DNA of 36,741 bases from Chitinophagales bacterium (GTDB lineage: Bacteria; Bacteroidota; Bacteroidia; Chitinophagales; CAIODY01): positions 1 to 36,741 of the forward strand of contig CANFST010000029.1 of NCBI GenBank assembly GCA_947449695.1, read 5' to 3'. This document shows positions 25,677 to 34,728 of the stretch, one piece after another; within the stretch, counting starts at the first letter, position 1; each line of letters starts with the position of its first letter. The position numbers were made by a program, and so were the translations under genes. The notes beneath the pieces were generated by a model. That model made no database searches. It saw nothing but the letters and a program-made list of their open reading frames with translations, and was not told where the DNA came from.

Positions 25677-26477
25677 TTATTTTTTTATCACCATTCCGTT
25701 CTCCATTTTCAATTTACAAAATGGCGTTTTCAAGTCGTGGAAGAATAAAAACGTGTAATCATTTTCAATTCCTTCTTGTGTGTACTGCTTCCGCAAAGCT
25801 GCGCTACGCTTGCCATCAAAGTCGTATTTGGCAATAAATTTTCGTTGCATTTGCGAAAATTGTGGTGCTACATCACCACCGTAAAAATATTTTTCTCCAT
25901 TTGCATGGATGCGAAAAACCTGATGAAATGGCGTATGTCCACCACAAATTTCATAACTGATTTCATCATTAATTTTTCCATCGCCATCCAATAATTCTAT
26001 TTGTCCACTCTGTTTTAGCGCTTCTAAAATTTCTAAATCGTAAGAACTGCCAGCATGGGCATAAGCATAATTCCATTCTTCATTTTGCAAATAATATTTT
26101 GCGGTTGGAAAAGCAGCAAATAAATTTCTGGTTTGCGAATTTTCCTTTATACAAACAGCACCGGCATGGTCTTTGTGCAAGTGGGAAAGCAGCACCAAAT
26201 CTATATCTTCTGGTTGTAAACCAATTTGCTTTATTAAATTATAAATCACCAATTCATTGTCAGAATCATAAAATCCTAAGCCAGTATCTAATAAAATATT
26301 TTGTGTTTCAGTAACCAAAAGAAATGGTTGAATTTCTACCAACAATGAAGCTGGTCGGTCGGTCATTGAATCTTTTGAACCATCAAACGGTTTGAAAATT
26401 TTATCCCAACCAATGGTGTAGCTGCCTTCGGATAAAGGATAAATTCCTGTTTTTATTTTTTGCAATTTACTAATCAT
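25677..26477 (-). CDS. MBL-fold metallo-hydrolase
   Basis: A 266-residue metallo-beta-lactamase-fold protein with a full metal site: H99-x-H101-x-D103-H104 (LLSHLHKDHAG), H181 (CGGHTPFHQ), D202 (FYGGDVAPQ) and H247 (FFHDLK), plus ILLDTGLGF near residue 62. No signal peptide. The layout resembles the AHL-lactonase/RNase-independent hydrolase subgroup, but the substrate is not predictable. It begins 8 nt after the FAD oxidoreductase gene, so the two are almost certainly cotranscribed. Confidence 0.85.
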   Translation of the reverse strand: MISKLQKIKTGIYPLSEGSYTIGWDKIFKPFDGSKDSMTDRPASLLVEIQPFLLVTETQNILLDTGLGFYDSDNELVIYNLIKQIGLQPEDIDLVLLSHLHKDHAGAVCIKENSQTRNLFAAFPTAKYYLQNEEWNYAYAHAGSSYDLEILEALKQSGQIELLDGDGKINDEISYEICGGHTPFHQVFRIHANGEKYFYGGDVAPQFSQMQRKFIAKYDFDGKRSAALRKQYTQEGIENDYTFLFFHDLKTPFCKLKMENGMVIKK

Positions 26478-26485
26478 TTTCAGTT

Positions 26486-27622
26486 TTAAATTCCACTTTC
26501 TAAAATCAAATTTGAGCCATCCATTCCTGTTTGGGAACCTAATGCTACTCCCATTCCATTACATCGCAAAGCCACAGCCATTGAGCTATTTAGCCATTTT
26601 GTAATCGGCAATTTTTCGTTACTAACGCCCATAATTCCACTCCAACGCATATCAATTTTATAATCATTTTTTGGTAAAATAATTTCTTTTAAAATTTTAT
26701 CCAATTGCTGCTGAATTAAATCAGTTAATGCAATTTCAGATGTTGTTTCTTCTTCAAAGGCCAAATTTCTTCCGCCGCCAAACAACACTCTATTGCCCAC
26801 ATTTCTAAAATAATAGAACCCATTTTGATAATGAAAAGTTCCTTTTATTTTCAAATTCTTAATTGGCTTTGTAATCAAAACCTGCGCTCGAGCTGGCTTT
26901 ACATCAATGTTTGGTAAAAGTTGCTGAGCAAATCCATTGGTGCAAATCAACACTTTTTTTGCAGCAAAATTAAAATCATTGGTTTGTAAAACTGCTTTAT
27001 TTTCTTCATCAACAATGTTTTCAATTTTCAAGCCGAATAAAATTTGCACACCAATTTGTTGCACTTTTTGCAACAATGTTTTCATCATTTTTCCAGTATT
27101 GATTTGTGCTTCAAAATCATTGTGAATCAAGTGTTCAACTTTATTCAATCCAAATTCAGCAATCTTTTCATCAGCATTTGAAAATATTTTTTCGCTGCCA
27201 ATTATTGCTTTCAAATTTTTATTCAACGTATTAATTTCATCGCTGCATTTTTCAAAAACTTCTTTTTCTGTTTCTAAAAAAATTTCATTGCCACCAAAAT
27301 ATTCGATGCCTAAGTTTTCTTCACCGATATTTTTTTTCAGCAATTGCAAGCCTTTCCAGCGTTTTTCAATTAAAGATAAAACCGTTTGTTCATCGCTGTT
27401 TCTTATATCTTCTAAAATCTCACTGACACTACCAAAGCAAGCAAAACCTGCATTACGACTAGTTGCACCATGAGGCAATGATGCTCGTTCAACAACAATA
27501 ATATTTAATGCAGATTCTTTTTGTTTCAAATGCAAAGCTGCTGAAAGCCCCACTAATCCTGCACCTACAATGCATACATCTACATTTGTAAAAAAAGTTT
27601 CTCGTTCCCAATAGGAAAGCAT
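26486..27622 (-). CDS. FAD-dependent oxidoreductase (DAO/DadA-like)
   Basis: A 378-residue amine/amino-acid oxidase-type flavoprotein (DAO family). The Rossmann motif VCIVGAGLVGLSAAL has G20-x-G22-x2-G25, with E45 at the end of strand 2. HGATSRNAGFACFG (51-64) is the second FAD contact, KVLICTNGFAQQLLP is the conserved ATG-type motif region, and the C-terminal CNGMGVALGS closes the FAD site. The subgroup is the one often called glycine oxidase or DadA-like; the actual substrate is unknown. It is the first gene of the leftward run and starts just after the OmpA gene's terminator, so the run's promoter should lie near 27625-27700. Confidence 0.85.
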   Translation of the reverse strand: MLSYWERETFFTNVDVCIVGAGLVGLSAALHLKQKESALNIIVVERASLPHGATSRNAGFACFGSVSEILEDIRNSDEQTVLSLIEKRWKGLQLLKKNIGEENLGIEYFGGNEIFLETEKEVFEKCSDEINTLNKNLKAIIGSEKIFSNADEKIAEFGLNKVEHLIHNDFEAQINTGKMMKTLLQKVQQIGVQILFGLKIENIVDEENKAVLQTNDFNFAAKKVLICTNGFAQQLLPNIDVKPARAQVLITKPIKNLKIKGTFHYQNGFYYFRNVGNRVLFGGGRNLAFEEETTSEIALTDLIQQQLDKILKEIILPKNDYKIDMRWSGIMGVSNEKLPITKWLNSSMAVALRCNGMGVALGSQTGMDGSNLILESGI

Positions 27623-27651
27623 CAGTTGATTTTTCTGTGAATTTAATAAAA

Positions 27652-27692
27652 AAAATCCACAACACTTTCTGCAATAGAAAGGTGTGGATTTT
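27652..27692 (-). terminator. intrinsic terminator after the OmpA-domain gene
   Basis: Arms 27652-27670 (starting AAAATCCACA) and 27676-27692 (ending TGTGGATTTT) pair with one small bulge, leaving a 5-nt loop. The minus-strand product ends in a T-rich stretch (27646-27655). It separates the OmpA gene from the FAD gene run. Confidence 0.75.
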
Positions 27693-27708
27693 CAAAACAA
27701 AAAAGCCC

Positions 27709-29760
27709 TCAAGAGTTGGATGAGTTTAATTTTTTAAGTTCTTCACTTACTTGTTTTAAAGAGGTATCAAAAAAAGTTAGTTGATAAGCAGCCTTGCTTC
27801 CAGCTTTAGTTTTCATTGAAGCCATTTGCAATTTTCCATTTTTTAATTTTACTCCGACAATAGTGATGTTAGTATTTTGAGGGATGGAATTTGCCTGATA
27901 AACTGATTGGTCTATTTGTTCTGCGGTAATAAAACTATTAATGTCATTACAAACAATGTAGTATTTAACGCCTTCATCATTCTCTTTGATTTTCACATCT
28001 ACAAGCGGCGCTTGATTGTCATAAAATCTATCGCAATTTATCCATTGCATATCGCTAACTGTAAAAACATAATTATCTATACCGCCTAGATTTTTTTCCT
28101 TTAAAGCCTCTTGTGCTATAAGCTGATTACATTCTTTTACATAGTTTTTTACTCCCAGGCTATCTACCATCTTGTTGTAATATTTGTTGCAAACTATCTG
28201 AATATTATAGATTATTGAATCTCCGTTTTTAAAAGTAAGTACCCGTGTAGCCCAATATCCATCGCTTCTGAAAAAGAAATTGTCTTGTTTTATAGTGCAA
28301 TTTGCTGTTCTTTTCAAATCAATATTTTGCAAACCAATATTTTTAACAATCAGATTTTTAATTTCTTCATCACTCACATCAAACTGGTTTGAGGAATAAA
28401 ATCGTAATTGTGTATTTGAATAAATAGGTTGATTAAACATGTTATTTAGATTTTCATTTAATCGCTTGGCGACACTACTTCTCATCCGTTGCGCTATGTA
28501 ATTTTTTAATTCAGAAATCCTGCTTGAAAGTTTTGTGTAAAAGGCAATTGAGTCTGCTTTGTAGGCTGGTAGTTTTCTTTCTAAATAACTTCTCATTTCG
28601 GTTTCATATTTATCAATTGATTTTTCTTGATTAGCAATTTTTGCGTCATAATTCTTTTTGTAAGGTTCATTCAAAGCTTCTTCTTTTCTTTCTATTCGTT
28701 TGTGCATGGCAAATAATTTTTCAAAAAAATTGGGCTCATATTTTAGTTGTCGATATGGTTTTAAACCCTTCGGAGTTTTTGGTGCAGAAGGTTTTGCTGG
28801 TTCATTCAGCGCAGAAGCATAGCTATTAATTGGGTTAACAATCTCTTCATTCATCCTAATTTTTTTGATTTTGGTAAAATCTACATTAAGCTTTTTGGGC
28901 TGTGAAGTTTGCCCAGTAGGGCGCCAATTAATTTTGCCACTGGCAGTTTTTTCACCAACGAACAATTGCATACCAGACTCAAGTTTTTTAGCAGGAATTG
29001 AAACTTTCATTTTTGCTCCATTTTTTAGTTTCATTTTCTTTCCACCTGAAGATGCTTCTACGTATAGCATTCCACCAGTTTGCAATATTTTCCCATTACT
29101 AGTGGTGCTTAAATCAGCTGAAACAATATCTGCTGGCGAAATTGCTTCTTTCAACAATAATTCAATTTTATCTTTGGCAGAGGAACCATCTGGCATTGTT
29201 AGTTCATTTGCATTAACATTGATAGTGGTTCCATCTTTTGCTTTGATTTCATTTATTCCATTTTTGAGTTCAAATTTTTGTTCATTCCGCTTTTCAATTG
29301 TTTCCAAAACTTCATTAACAGAATTGAAATAAAAGATTGTAGTTCGCAAATCAACCCGTCTGTTACCAGCTTTGCCTTCATCAGTCGAATTGCTGAATAG
29401 TGGCTTTTCTTCGCCATTTGCTTTCGCTTTTATTTTTGAAACAACAATGCCATTTTTGGTTAGATAATATTCAACACTTGTTGCTCTGTTTCTGGATAGC
29501 ATATCGTTATAATTATTGCTACCGTCAGCATCTGTATTAGCTTCTAAGTAAACGTTATAATCTAAACTTTTTTTGAGTTGACGGATAAATGAATCTAATC
29601 GCTGTGTTGACGGATTATCCAAATCAAATTTGTCACTTTTGAAATACACACAATAATTGACTGATACTGCTTTTTGAGCTTTTGCACAAAAAGAAAAAAG
29701 GATGAAAACAAGCAAGCAAATAATTGCTTTTAAAACAAAAATTGAGATTCTGGGATTCAT
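27709..29760 (-). CDS. envelope protein with N-terminal OmpA domain
   Basis: A 683-residue protein from ATG 29760. Residues 1-29 form a signal peptide (KAIICLLVFILFSFCAKAQ). An OmpA/MotB-like peptidoglycan-binding domain follows directly: CVYFKSDKFDLD, YLEANTDADGSNNYNDMLSR, RATSVEYYLTKNGIV and EGKAGNRRVDL. Next comes a beta-rich ZU5-like region (GTTINVNANELTMPDGS; KMKVSIPAKKLESGM), then a Lys/Glu-rich helical stretch and an unrecognised C-terminal domain. Most family members carry OmpA at the C-terminus, so the order is reversed here. It would tether to peptidoglycan in the periplasm. The in-frame codon at 29832 is not used: its 24 extra residues precede the signal peptide. Confidence 0.82.
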   Translation of the reverse strand: MNPRISIFVLKAIICLLVFILFSFCAKAQKAVSVNYCVYFKSDKFDLDNPSTQRLDSFIRQLKKSLDYNVYLEANTDADGSNNYNDMLSRNRATSVEYYLTKNGIVVSKIKAKANGEEKPLFSNSTDEGKAGNRRVDLRTTIFYFNSVNEVLETIEKRNEQKFELKNGINEIKAKDGTTINVNANELTMPDGSSAKDKIELLLKEAISPADIVSADLSTTSNGKILQTGGMLYVEASSGGKKMKLKNGAKMKVSIPAKKLESGMQLFVGEKTASGKINWRPTGQTSQPKKLNVDFTKIKKIRMNEEIVNPINSYASALNEPAKPSAPKTPKGLKPYRQLKYEPNFFEKLFAMHKRIERKEEALNEPYKKNYDAKIANQEKSIDKYETEMRSYLERKLPAYKADSIAFYTKLSSRISELKNYIAQRMRSSVAKRLNENLNNMFNQPIYSNTQLRFYSSNQFDVSDEEIKNLIVKNIGLQNIDLKRTANCTIKQDNFFFRSDGYWATRVLTFKNGDSIIYNIQIVCNKYYNKMVDSLGVKNYVKECNQLIAQEALKEKNLGGIDNYVFTVSDMQWINCDRFYDNQAPLVDVKIKENDEGVKYYIVCNDINSFITAEQIDQSVYQANSIPQNTNITIVGVKLKNGKLQMASMKTKAGSKAAYQLTFFDTSLKQVSEELKKLNSSNS

Positions 29761-29979
29761 ATTGGTAGATTTTAGTTGTGAAAAAATACAAGCTAAGAAT
29801 CTGCTGAAAAGCTCACTACACAATACTTTCAATAAAAATTCAACAGGGTAAAATTTGGTTCAATAATAAAAGTTTTACAAAATGAAGGGTATGAAAAACA
29901 AGACTGTTTACGTGGGTAATTGAAAAAAGTTTTAAGAATCTTCATTTTTTTTTGTGTATTTTACAATAAATGTTTTACG
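29761..29979. other. 219-bp divergent intergenic region
   Basis: Lies between the divergent OmpA-domain and lipoprotein genes, so it should hold both promoters. I found no full TTG/TANNTTTG pair, only near matches such as TATTTTTT on the minus strand. No RNA or hairpin was seen. Confidence 0.4.
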
Positions 29980-31578
29980 ATGAAAAAAAATCTACTCGGT
30001 TTATTGCTAATTGCAGTCATTGCTTTTTCTTGTTTAAAACAAGATGATTTAAAGCTGAAAAACCTTACTATTAATGGTTTTGCGCCTGATTGGGCATTGC
30101 CGATTACCAACACTACTTTAACTTTGCGAAATGTTGTGCAGCATGCTAATGTTGGAAACACTTTAACAGTTGATTCAACTGGTTTGTATTCCATTCATTA
30201 TGATGGAAGATTATTGACGGCATCTGCTGCGGATTATATAAAAATCCCTGACCAAAATTTTAATACAACAGGAATCCCTTTATCATCGCCTATTTCATCG
30301 CCTTCTTTCTTTTTAACTGTCAGCGATACTTTTGCAGACCATTTCACTTATACTGATACAACTGGTGCACAATTAAATCATTTGAACATTAAATCAGGGA
30401 TGTTGCAAATACAAGTACAAAGCACATTTCAACAAAATATTTCAGCACAACTTATTTTTCCTTCTGTCAAAAAAAGCGGAAATGCATTATCCATTAATGT
30501 TTTACTGAATTATCCAACTACTTCCTACAATCAAAATATTGATTTAAGTGGGTACAATATTGATTTCACAACAGGCTCACCAGCGTATAATAATTTGCCT
30601 TACAAAATCATTTACAGCATTGTTGGTATTGGCAATCCTATCAATACCACTGATAATATTTCTGCCAATATCAATTTAACCAACCTTCAATTTTCCTTTG
30701 CTGACGGCTATTTGGGGCATCACACTATTCCAATTTCAAAAGATACTATTGCTATTGAAATTTTCAACAACACTTTAAATGCTAACATTTTTTTAGAAAA
30801 CCCTATCATCAAACTATCCATTGATAATTCATTCGGATTAAGTGCTGTTGGTACTTTCAGCACATTTGAAGGCATTACAAAAAATGGAACCATCAATAAT
30901 ATTGGCGGAAATTTCTTCAATAATCCAATTGTATTAAATGGCCCAACTGTTGTAGGCACAACGGTTGTGAACAATTATCAAATAGATAAAACGAACAGCA
31001 ATGTGCAAAATGTTTTCAACCCAGCACCCAACAGAGTAGTGTTTCAAGGCAATATTGATATTGGCTCTGGCACACCAGTTTATAATTTCATCACAGATAC
31101 GAGTAAGTTGATTGTCAACGCCGAAGCCATACTGCCAGCTTGGTTCAAGATTATCGATTTCAATTTACAAGATACTTTGAAAATGACTTTCCCAAAGGAT
31201 ACAGATATTTTGACCAAGGTTCAATTTAAAATGTTGTGTGAAAATGCTTTTGGATTGTATGCTTCGGTGCAAATGTATTTTACCGATAGCACTTACAAAA
31301 TTTTGGATTCGTTGATTGCGCCACCTAATAGCAGTAACATTATTGCTGAAGCGCCTGTCAATGCTAATGGTGTGGTGAACGGTTCTAAAATTCAGGAATC
31401 TGTTTTTGATATGGATAAAACTCGTTATCAAAAACTAGCACCAAAAGTTCGATATGGTTTGCTTCGAGGAAATTTAAAAACGAGTTCGACCATTTCTATT
31501 CAGATTCATTCCAAGGATTATTTAAGGGTGCAATTGGCTGCCAGATTTTTGCTCAACATCAAACATTTAAACAACTAA
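29980..31578 (+). CDS. predicted lipoprotein, unknown function
   Basis: A 532-residue protein with a lipoprotein signal peptide: MKKN, a hydrophobic core and the lipobox IAFSC, giving acylation at Cys18. The remainder is Thr/Ser/Asn-rich and beta-strand-like throughout, with repeated LxI/NI strand patterns, consistent with stacked beta-sandwich domains. No enzymatic motif is seen. ATG 29980 is chosen because the signal peptide begins there; the frame's earlier start (29920) adds a second hydrophobic stretch. It is followed after 10 nt by the DUF5723-like outer-membrane gene, suggesting the two act together at the outer membrane. Lgt, encoded in this window, would lipidate it. Confidence 0.75.
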   Translation: MKKNLLGLLLIAVIAFSCLKQDDLKLKNLTINGFAPDWALPITNTTLTLRNVVQHANVGNTLTVDSTGLYSIHYDGRLLTASAADYIKIPDQNFNTTGIPLSSPISSPSFFLTVSDTFADHFTYTDTTGAQLNHLNIKSGMLQIQVQSTFQQNISAQLIFPSVKKSGNALSINVLLNYPTTSYNQNIDLSGYNIDFTTGSPAYNNLPYKIIYSIVGIGNPINTTDNISANINLTNLQFSFADGYLGHHTIPISKDTIAIEIFNNTLNANIFLENPIIKLSIDNSFGLSAVGTFSTFEGITKNGTINNIGGNFFNNPIVLNGPTVVGTTVVNNYQIDKTNSNVQNVFNPAPNRVVFQGNIDIGSGTPVYNFITDTSKLIVNAEAILPAWFKIIDFNLQDTLKMTFPKDTDILTKVQFKMLCENAFGLYASVQMYFTDSTYKILDSLIAPPNSSNIIAEAPVNANGVVNGSKIQESVFDMDKTRYQKLAPKVRYGLLRGNLKTSSTISIQIHSKDYLRVQLAARFLLNIKHLNN

Positions 31579-31588
31579 AATTCACCTC

Positions 31589-32971
31589 ATGAAAAAAAAT
31601 ATTTTAGTTGTTTTGATTTTTCTTACAATAAAAGCAAATGCTCAAGAAGAGCTAACTATGAGGTTTTTGCCACAGTTGCAAGAATCAGGTTGGGCAATGC
31701 CTTGTAATAGAACTGATGCGAAAATTTCATTTGGTTTGCCGATATTATCATCTACTTCGGTACATTTATTTAGCAACGGATTTACTTATCATGACCTGTT
31801 TAAAAATGTCGGTGATACTACTTATTTGCAATTAGGCAATGTGATTAATCAATTAAAAACAAACAATTTTGTTGGATTCGGGATGACCACTTCTTTGTTT
31901 AATTTTAATTACACAGGTAGAAAAATTTCAGTTGGCTTCTTCATTAATTTAAAAACAGTTTCGCAATTTACTTACCCTGGTGACTTGTTTAAGCTGCTGT
32001 GGAATGGCAATGGACCTTATCTTGGGCAAACTATGCAGATTGGAAATTTCGGTTTGAATGCCATGGTGTACACTGAATATGGTCTGCATTTTTCAACCAC
32101 TTATAAAAAGAAATGGACGTTTGGTATTAACCCAAAATTGTTGTTTGGAAAATTTGATATTAACACACAAAACACTTCGGTCACTTTATATACTGATCCC
32201 AGTTATTATCAAATGACTGCCACTGCCAATTTGAATATTCAAACATCTGGCATTCCTGATAGTGCTCAGCAAAATGACAATAAATATTTAAAGAGTTTGA
32301 TTTTTAATACAGCCAACAAAGGCTTTGCGCTTGACTTTGCAGCGAAATATCAATATCGCTATAACATTAGTTTTGCGGCTGGTATCAATGATTTAGGTTT
32401 CATCAATTGGAAAAGTAACATCACCAATTATACTTCAAATATTTCCAACGTAAACTTTGATGGATTTCATGCCGAGAATTTTTTTCAGAATGATACCAGC
32501 ACAGACTATTCAACAAAAAATTATACCGACAGCTTGAAAAAAAAATTGCAATTAGTGAAGAATTACAACAATTATTCTACGGCAATTCCTATCAATTTTT
32601 TTGCAATGGCAACTTATGGAATTGGTATTCATCACAAATTTTCAGCACAATTTAATTGGTATAGTTTTGCCAATAGTCAAAGCAAAGCTTTATCGTTGTG
32701 TTATCAATTAAAATTAGGAAAACATTTGTCAGTTGCTGCTACTTATACCGGCAAAAGCCGCTCCCCGTTTAATTTAGGCGGTGGATTGATTTTTCAGTTC
32801 CTGAATATGCAATGGTATTTTGTAACCGATAATTGGTGGGCTGCTGTACGACCTTTGGATTCAAAAAATGTAAATCTTCGTTTCGGAATGAACATTGTTT
32901 GGGGCGATGCAAACAAGAAATATGATGACGTACCAAAACCTATGATGGAAGAATTAAAAGAAAAGAAATGA
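31589..32971 (+). CDS. outer-membrane beta-barrel protein, DUF5723-like
   Basis: A 460-residue secreted protein with a signal peptide ending IKANAQ (about residue 18). It then has FLPQLQESGWAMPCNRTDAK and alternating aromatic strands through to the end (QYRYNISFAAGINDLGFINW; LSVAATYTGKSRSPFNLGGG), typical of an outer-membrane barrel. Layout and length fit the Bacteroidota DUF5723 family, of unknown function; I place it there by overall look, not by an alignment. The preceding lipoprotein gene ends 10 nt before it. Its stop lies 12 nt from that of convergent rsgA. Confidence 0.7.
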   Translation: MKKNILVVLIFLTIKANAQEELTMRFLPQLQESGWAMPCNRTDAKISFGLPILSSTSVHLFSNGFTYHDLFKNVGDTTYLQLGNVINQLKTNNFVGFGMTTSLFNFNYTGRKISVGFFINLKTVSQFTYPGDLFKLLWNGNGPYLGQTMQIGNFGLNAMVYTEYGLHFSTTYKKKWTFGINPKLLFGKFDINTQNTSVTLYTDPSYYQMTATANLNIQTSGIPDSAQQNDNKYLKSLIFNTANKGFALDFAAKYQYRYNISFAAGINDLGFINWKSNITNYTSNISNVNFDGFHAENFFQNDTSTDYSTKNYTDSLKKKLQLVKNYNNYSTAIPINFFAMATYGIGIHHKFSAQFNWYSFANSQSKALSLCYQLKLGKHLSVAATYTGKSRSPFNLGGGLIFQFLNMQWYFVTDNWWAAVRPLDSKNVNLRFGMNIVWGDANKKYDDVPKPMMEELKEKK

Positions 32972-32983
32972 AATGATCAAATA

Positions 32984-33922
32984 TTATTTTTTCTGCCAAA
33001 ACTTCAATCCAGAATTTAATTCATCCAAAATACTTAAGTAGCTTGAAAAGCGCAGTGGATGAATGTTGCCAGCTTCTAATTCATTTTTCACTGCACAGTT
33101 AGGTTCATCAATGTGTAAGCAATTATTGAATTTGCAATTGCCCGAAACTCTTCGCATTTCAACAAAATATTGCGATACTTCTTCAGGCTGCATATCAGCA
33201 ATGCCCAATTCTCTTACGCCTGGTGTATCAATGATAAACCCACCAAAATCCAACGGATGCATTTCACCAAATGTAGTGGTGTGTTTTCCTTTTTCGTTGT
33301 ATTCAGATACTTGTGATGTTTTTAAATTCAACGATGGACACACAACATTGATGAATGCTGATTTCCCCAACCCACTCTGTCCGCTAATAAGTGTAGTTTT
33401 ATTTTGTAAAATATTTTTCAGTGGCTCAATGCCGTAATTATTTTTCACTGAAATTAAATGCACTTTGTAGCCCAACGATTCATAAATACTTTGTGCTTCT
33501 ACAAATTTTTCCATTTCTTCATTGCCATAAATATCGGCTTTATTAAAAACAATTTGCGGCGGAATATGATACGCCTCGGCAATCACCGTCAGCCTATCAA
33601 TAAAGCCCAGCGGCACTCGTGGCTGAATTAAAGAAGCGAAAATCAAAACCAAATCTAAGTTGGAAGCAATAATTTGTTTGTGAGCTTTGCGATGAATATC
33701 AGTACGGCAGATGTAATTTTTCCTATCGTGTAATTTGTTGATGATGCCAATGGCGGCATCTTTTTCTTCTTCCACATCCACCCAATCACCTACTGCTATT
33801 GGGTTAGAGAATTTGCCAGTACCCAATCGAAAAGTGCCTTTGATGCGGCAGTTCAAAATTTTTTGTTCATCGGTGAGCACCGAATACCAACTGCCTGTAG
33901 ATTTAATAACCGTTCCTTTCAA
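32984..33922 (-). CDS. rsgA: ribosome small subunit-dependent GTPase A (RsgA)
   Basis: RsgA is a circularly permuted GTPase that checks late 30S maturation. The 312-residue protein has an N-terminal OB fold (about 1-65), then G motifs in permuted order: G4 NKAD (127-130), G1 GQSGLGKS (181-188), G3 DTPG (232-235). The C-terminal zinc site is C263, C268, H270, C276 (GNCKFNNCLHIDEPNC). The start is TTG at 33922, giving the family N-terminus MKGTVIKSTGSWY; the upstream in-frame stop at 33935-33937 is the stop of the GGGPS gene. That leaves a 12 nt gap, so cotranscription with GGGPS and accA is likely. Confidence 0.94.
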   Translation of the reverse strand: MKGTVIKSTGSWYSVLTDEQKILNCRIKGTFRLGTGKFSNPIAVGDWVDVEEEKDAAIGIINKLHDRKNYICRTDIHRKAHKQIIASNLDLVLIFASLIQPRVPLGFIDRLTVIAEAYHIPPQIVFNKADIYGNEEMEKFVEAQSIYESLGYKVHLISVKNNYGIEPLKNILQNKTTLISGQSGLGKSAFINVVCPSLNLKTSQVSEYNEKGKHTTTFGEMHPLDFGGFIIDTPGVRELGIADMQPEEVSQYFVEMRRVSGNCKFNNCLHIDEPNCAVKNELEAGNIHPLRFSSYLSILDELNSGLKFWQKK

Positions 33923-33934
33923 CCAATTTTTTAT

Positions 33935-34696
33935 TTACGCAGAAATCAAAGAAGAATATTCATGAATGGCATTTGCCATTTCTAAAATCAATTGCGGATT
34001 TTTCTCGGCTGCATTGCCCACCACAATCACATCAGCCCCTGCACGACAATTGGCTACTGCCTTTTCGGGTGTTAAAATTCCACCACCCACAATCAATGGG
34101 ATTTTTATTTCGCCGCTTACTGATGAAATTATTTTTTCGCTAATTGCATTTTTTGCGCCGCTACCAGCATCCATGTAAATCAATTTCAATCCTAACATTT
34201 CGCCTGCAATAGCTGTACATGCAGCTATATCGGGCTTGTTGGCTGGGATAGGTGTGGTATTGCTGATATAAGAAACGGTAGTGTGAGTGCCTCCATCAAT
34301 CAATATATAGCCTGTTGGCAAAATTTGTAAACTGCTTTGTTTTAAATACGGAGCAGCTATAACATGTTGTCCAATAAGCATTTCAGGGTTTCTACCACTA
34401 ATTAATGAAAGAAAAAATAGCGCATCGGCTTTATCATTTATCTGCATCACACTGCCCGGAAAAAGAATAGTAGGGATGTTGCAATTGCTTTTTATTAATG
34501 ACAGGCAATCATCTAATTTGTCTTTTGTCAACAAACTTCCACCCACAAATAAAATATCAACCTTTGCTTTTACTGCTATATCAATTGTATGCTGTAAAAA
34601 ACTATCATCCTGTTTATCAGGATCAATAAGCAAAGCAAATTTCTTTTGTTGATTTTTTTTTGCTTGTTCCAATAAATGCAAAACATCGTGTCGCAT
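33935..34696 (-). CDS. geranylgeranylglyceryl/heptaprenylglyceryl phosphate synthase family
   Basis: Joins sn-glycerol-1-phosphate to a polyprenyl diphosphate through an ether bond (PcrB/GGGPS family, TIM barrel). From ATG 34696 it has 253 residues. Family motifs are LLIDPDKQ, VDILFVGGSLLT, GYILIDGGTHTTVSYIS, IYMDAGSGAKNAI, LIVGGGILTPE and GADVIVVGNAAE. Bacteroidota members form the bacterial branch of the GGGPS group, some shown to make geranylgeranylglyceryl phosphate; the length of the chain here cannot be read safely. The TTG three codons upstream (34705) is a less likely start. It lies 32 nt after accA and 12 nt before rsgA. Confidence 0.9.
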   Translation of the reverse strand: MRHDVLHLLEQAKKNQQKKFALLIDPDKQDDSFLQHTIDIAVKAKVDILFVGGSLLTKDKLDDCLSLIKSNCNIPTILFPGSVMQINDKADALFFLSLISGRNPEMLIGQHVIAAPYLKQSSLQILPTGYILIDGGTHTTVSYISNTTPIPANKPDIAACTAIAGEMLGLKLIYMDAGSGAKNAISEKIISSVSGEIKIPLIVGGGILTPEKAVANCRAGADVIVVGNAAEKNPQLILEMANAIHEYSSLISA

Positions 34697-34728
34697 GAAT
34701 GGCAAAGATAAATTTTATATTACAGAAA

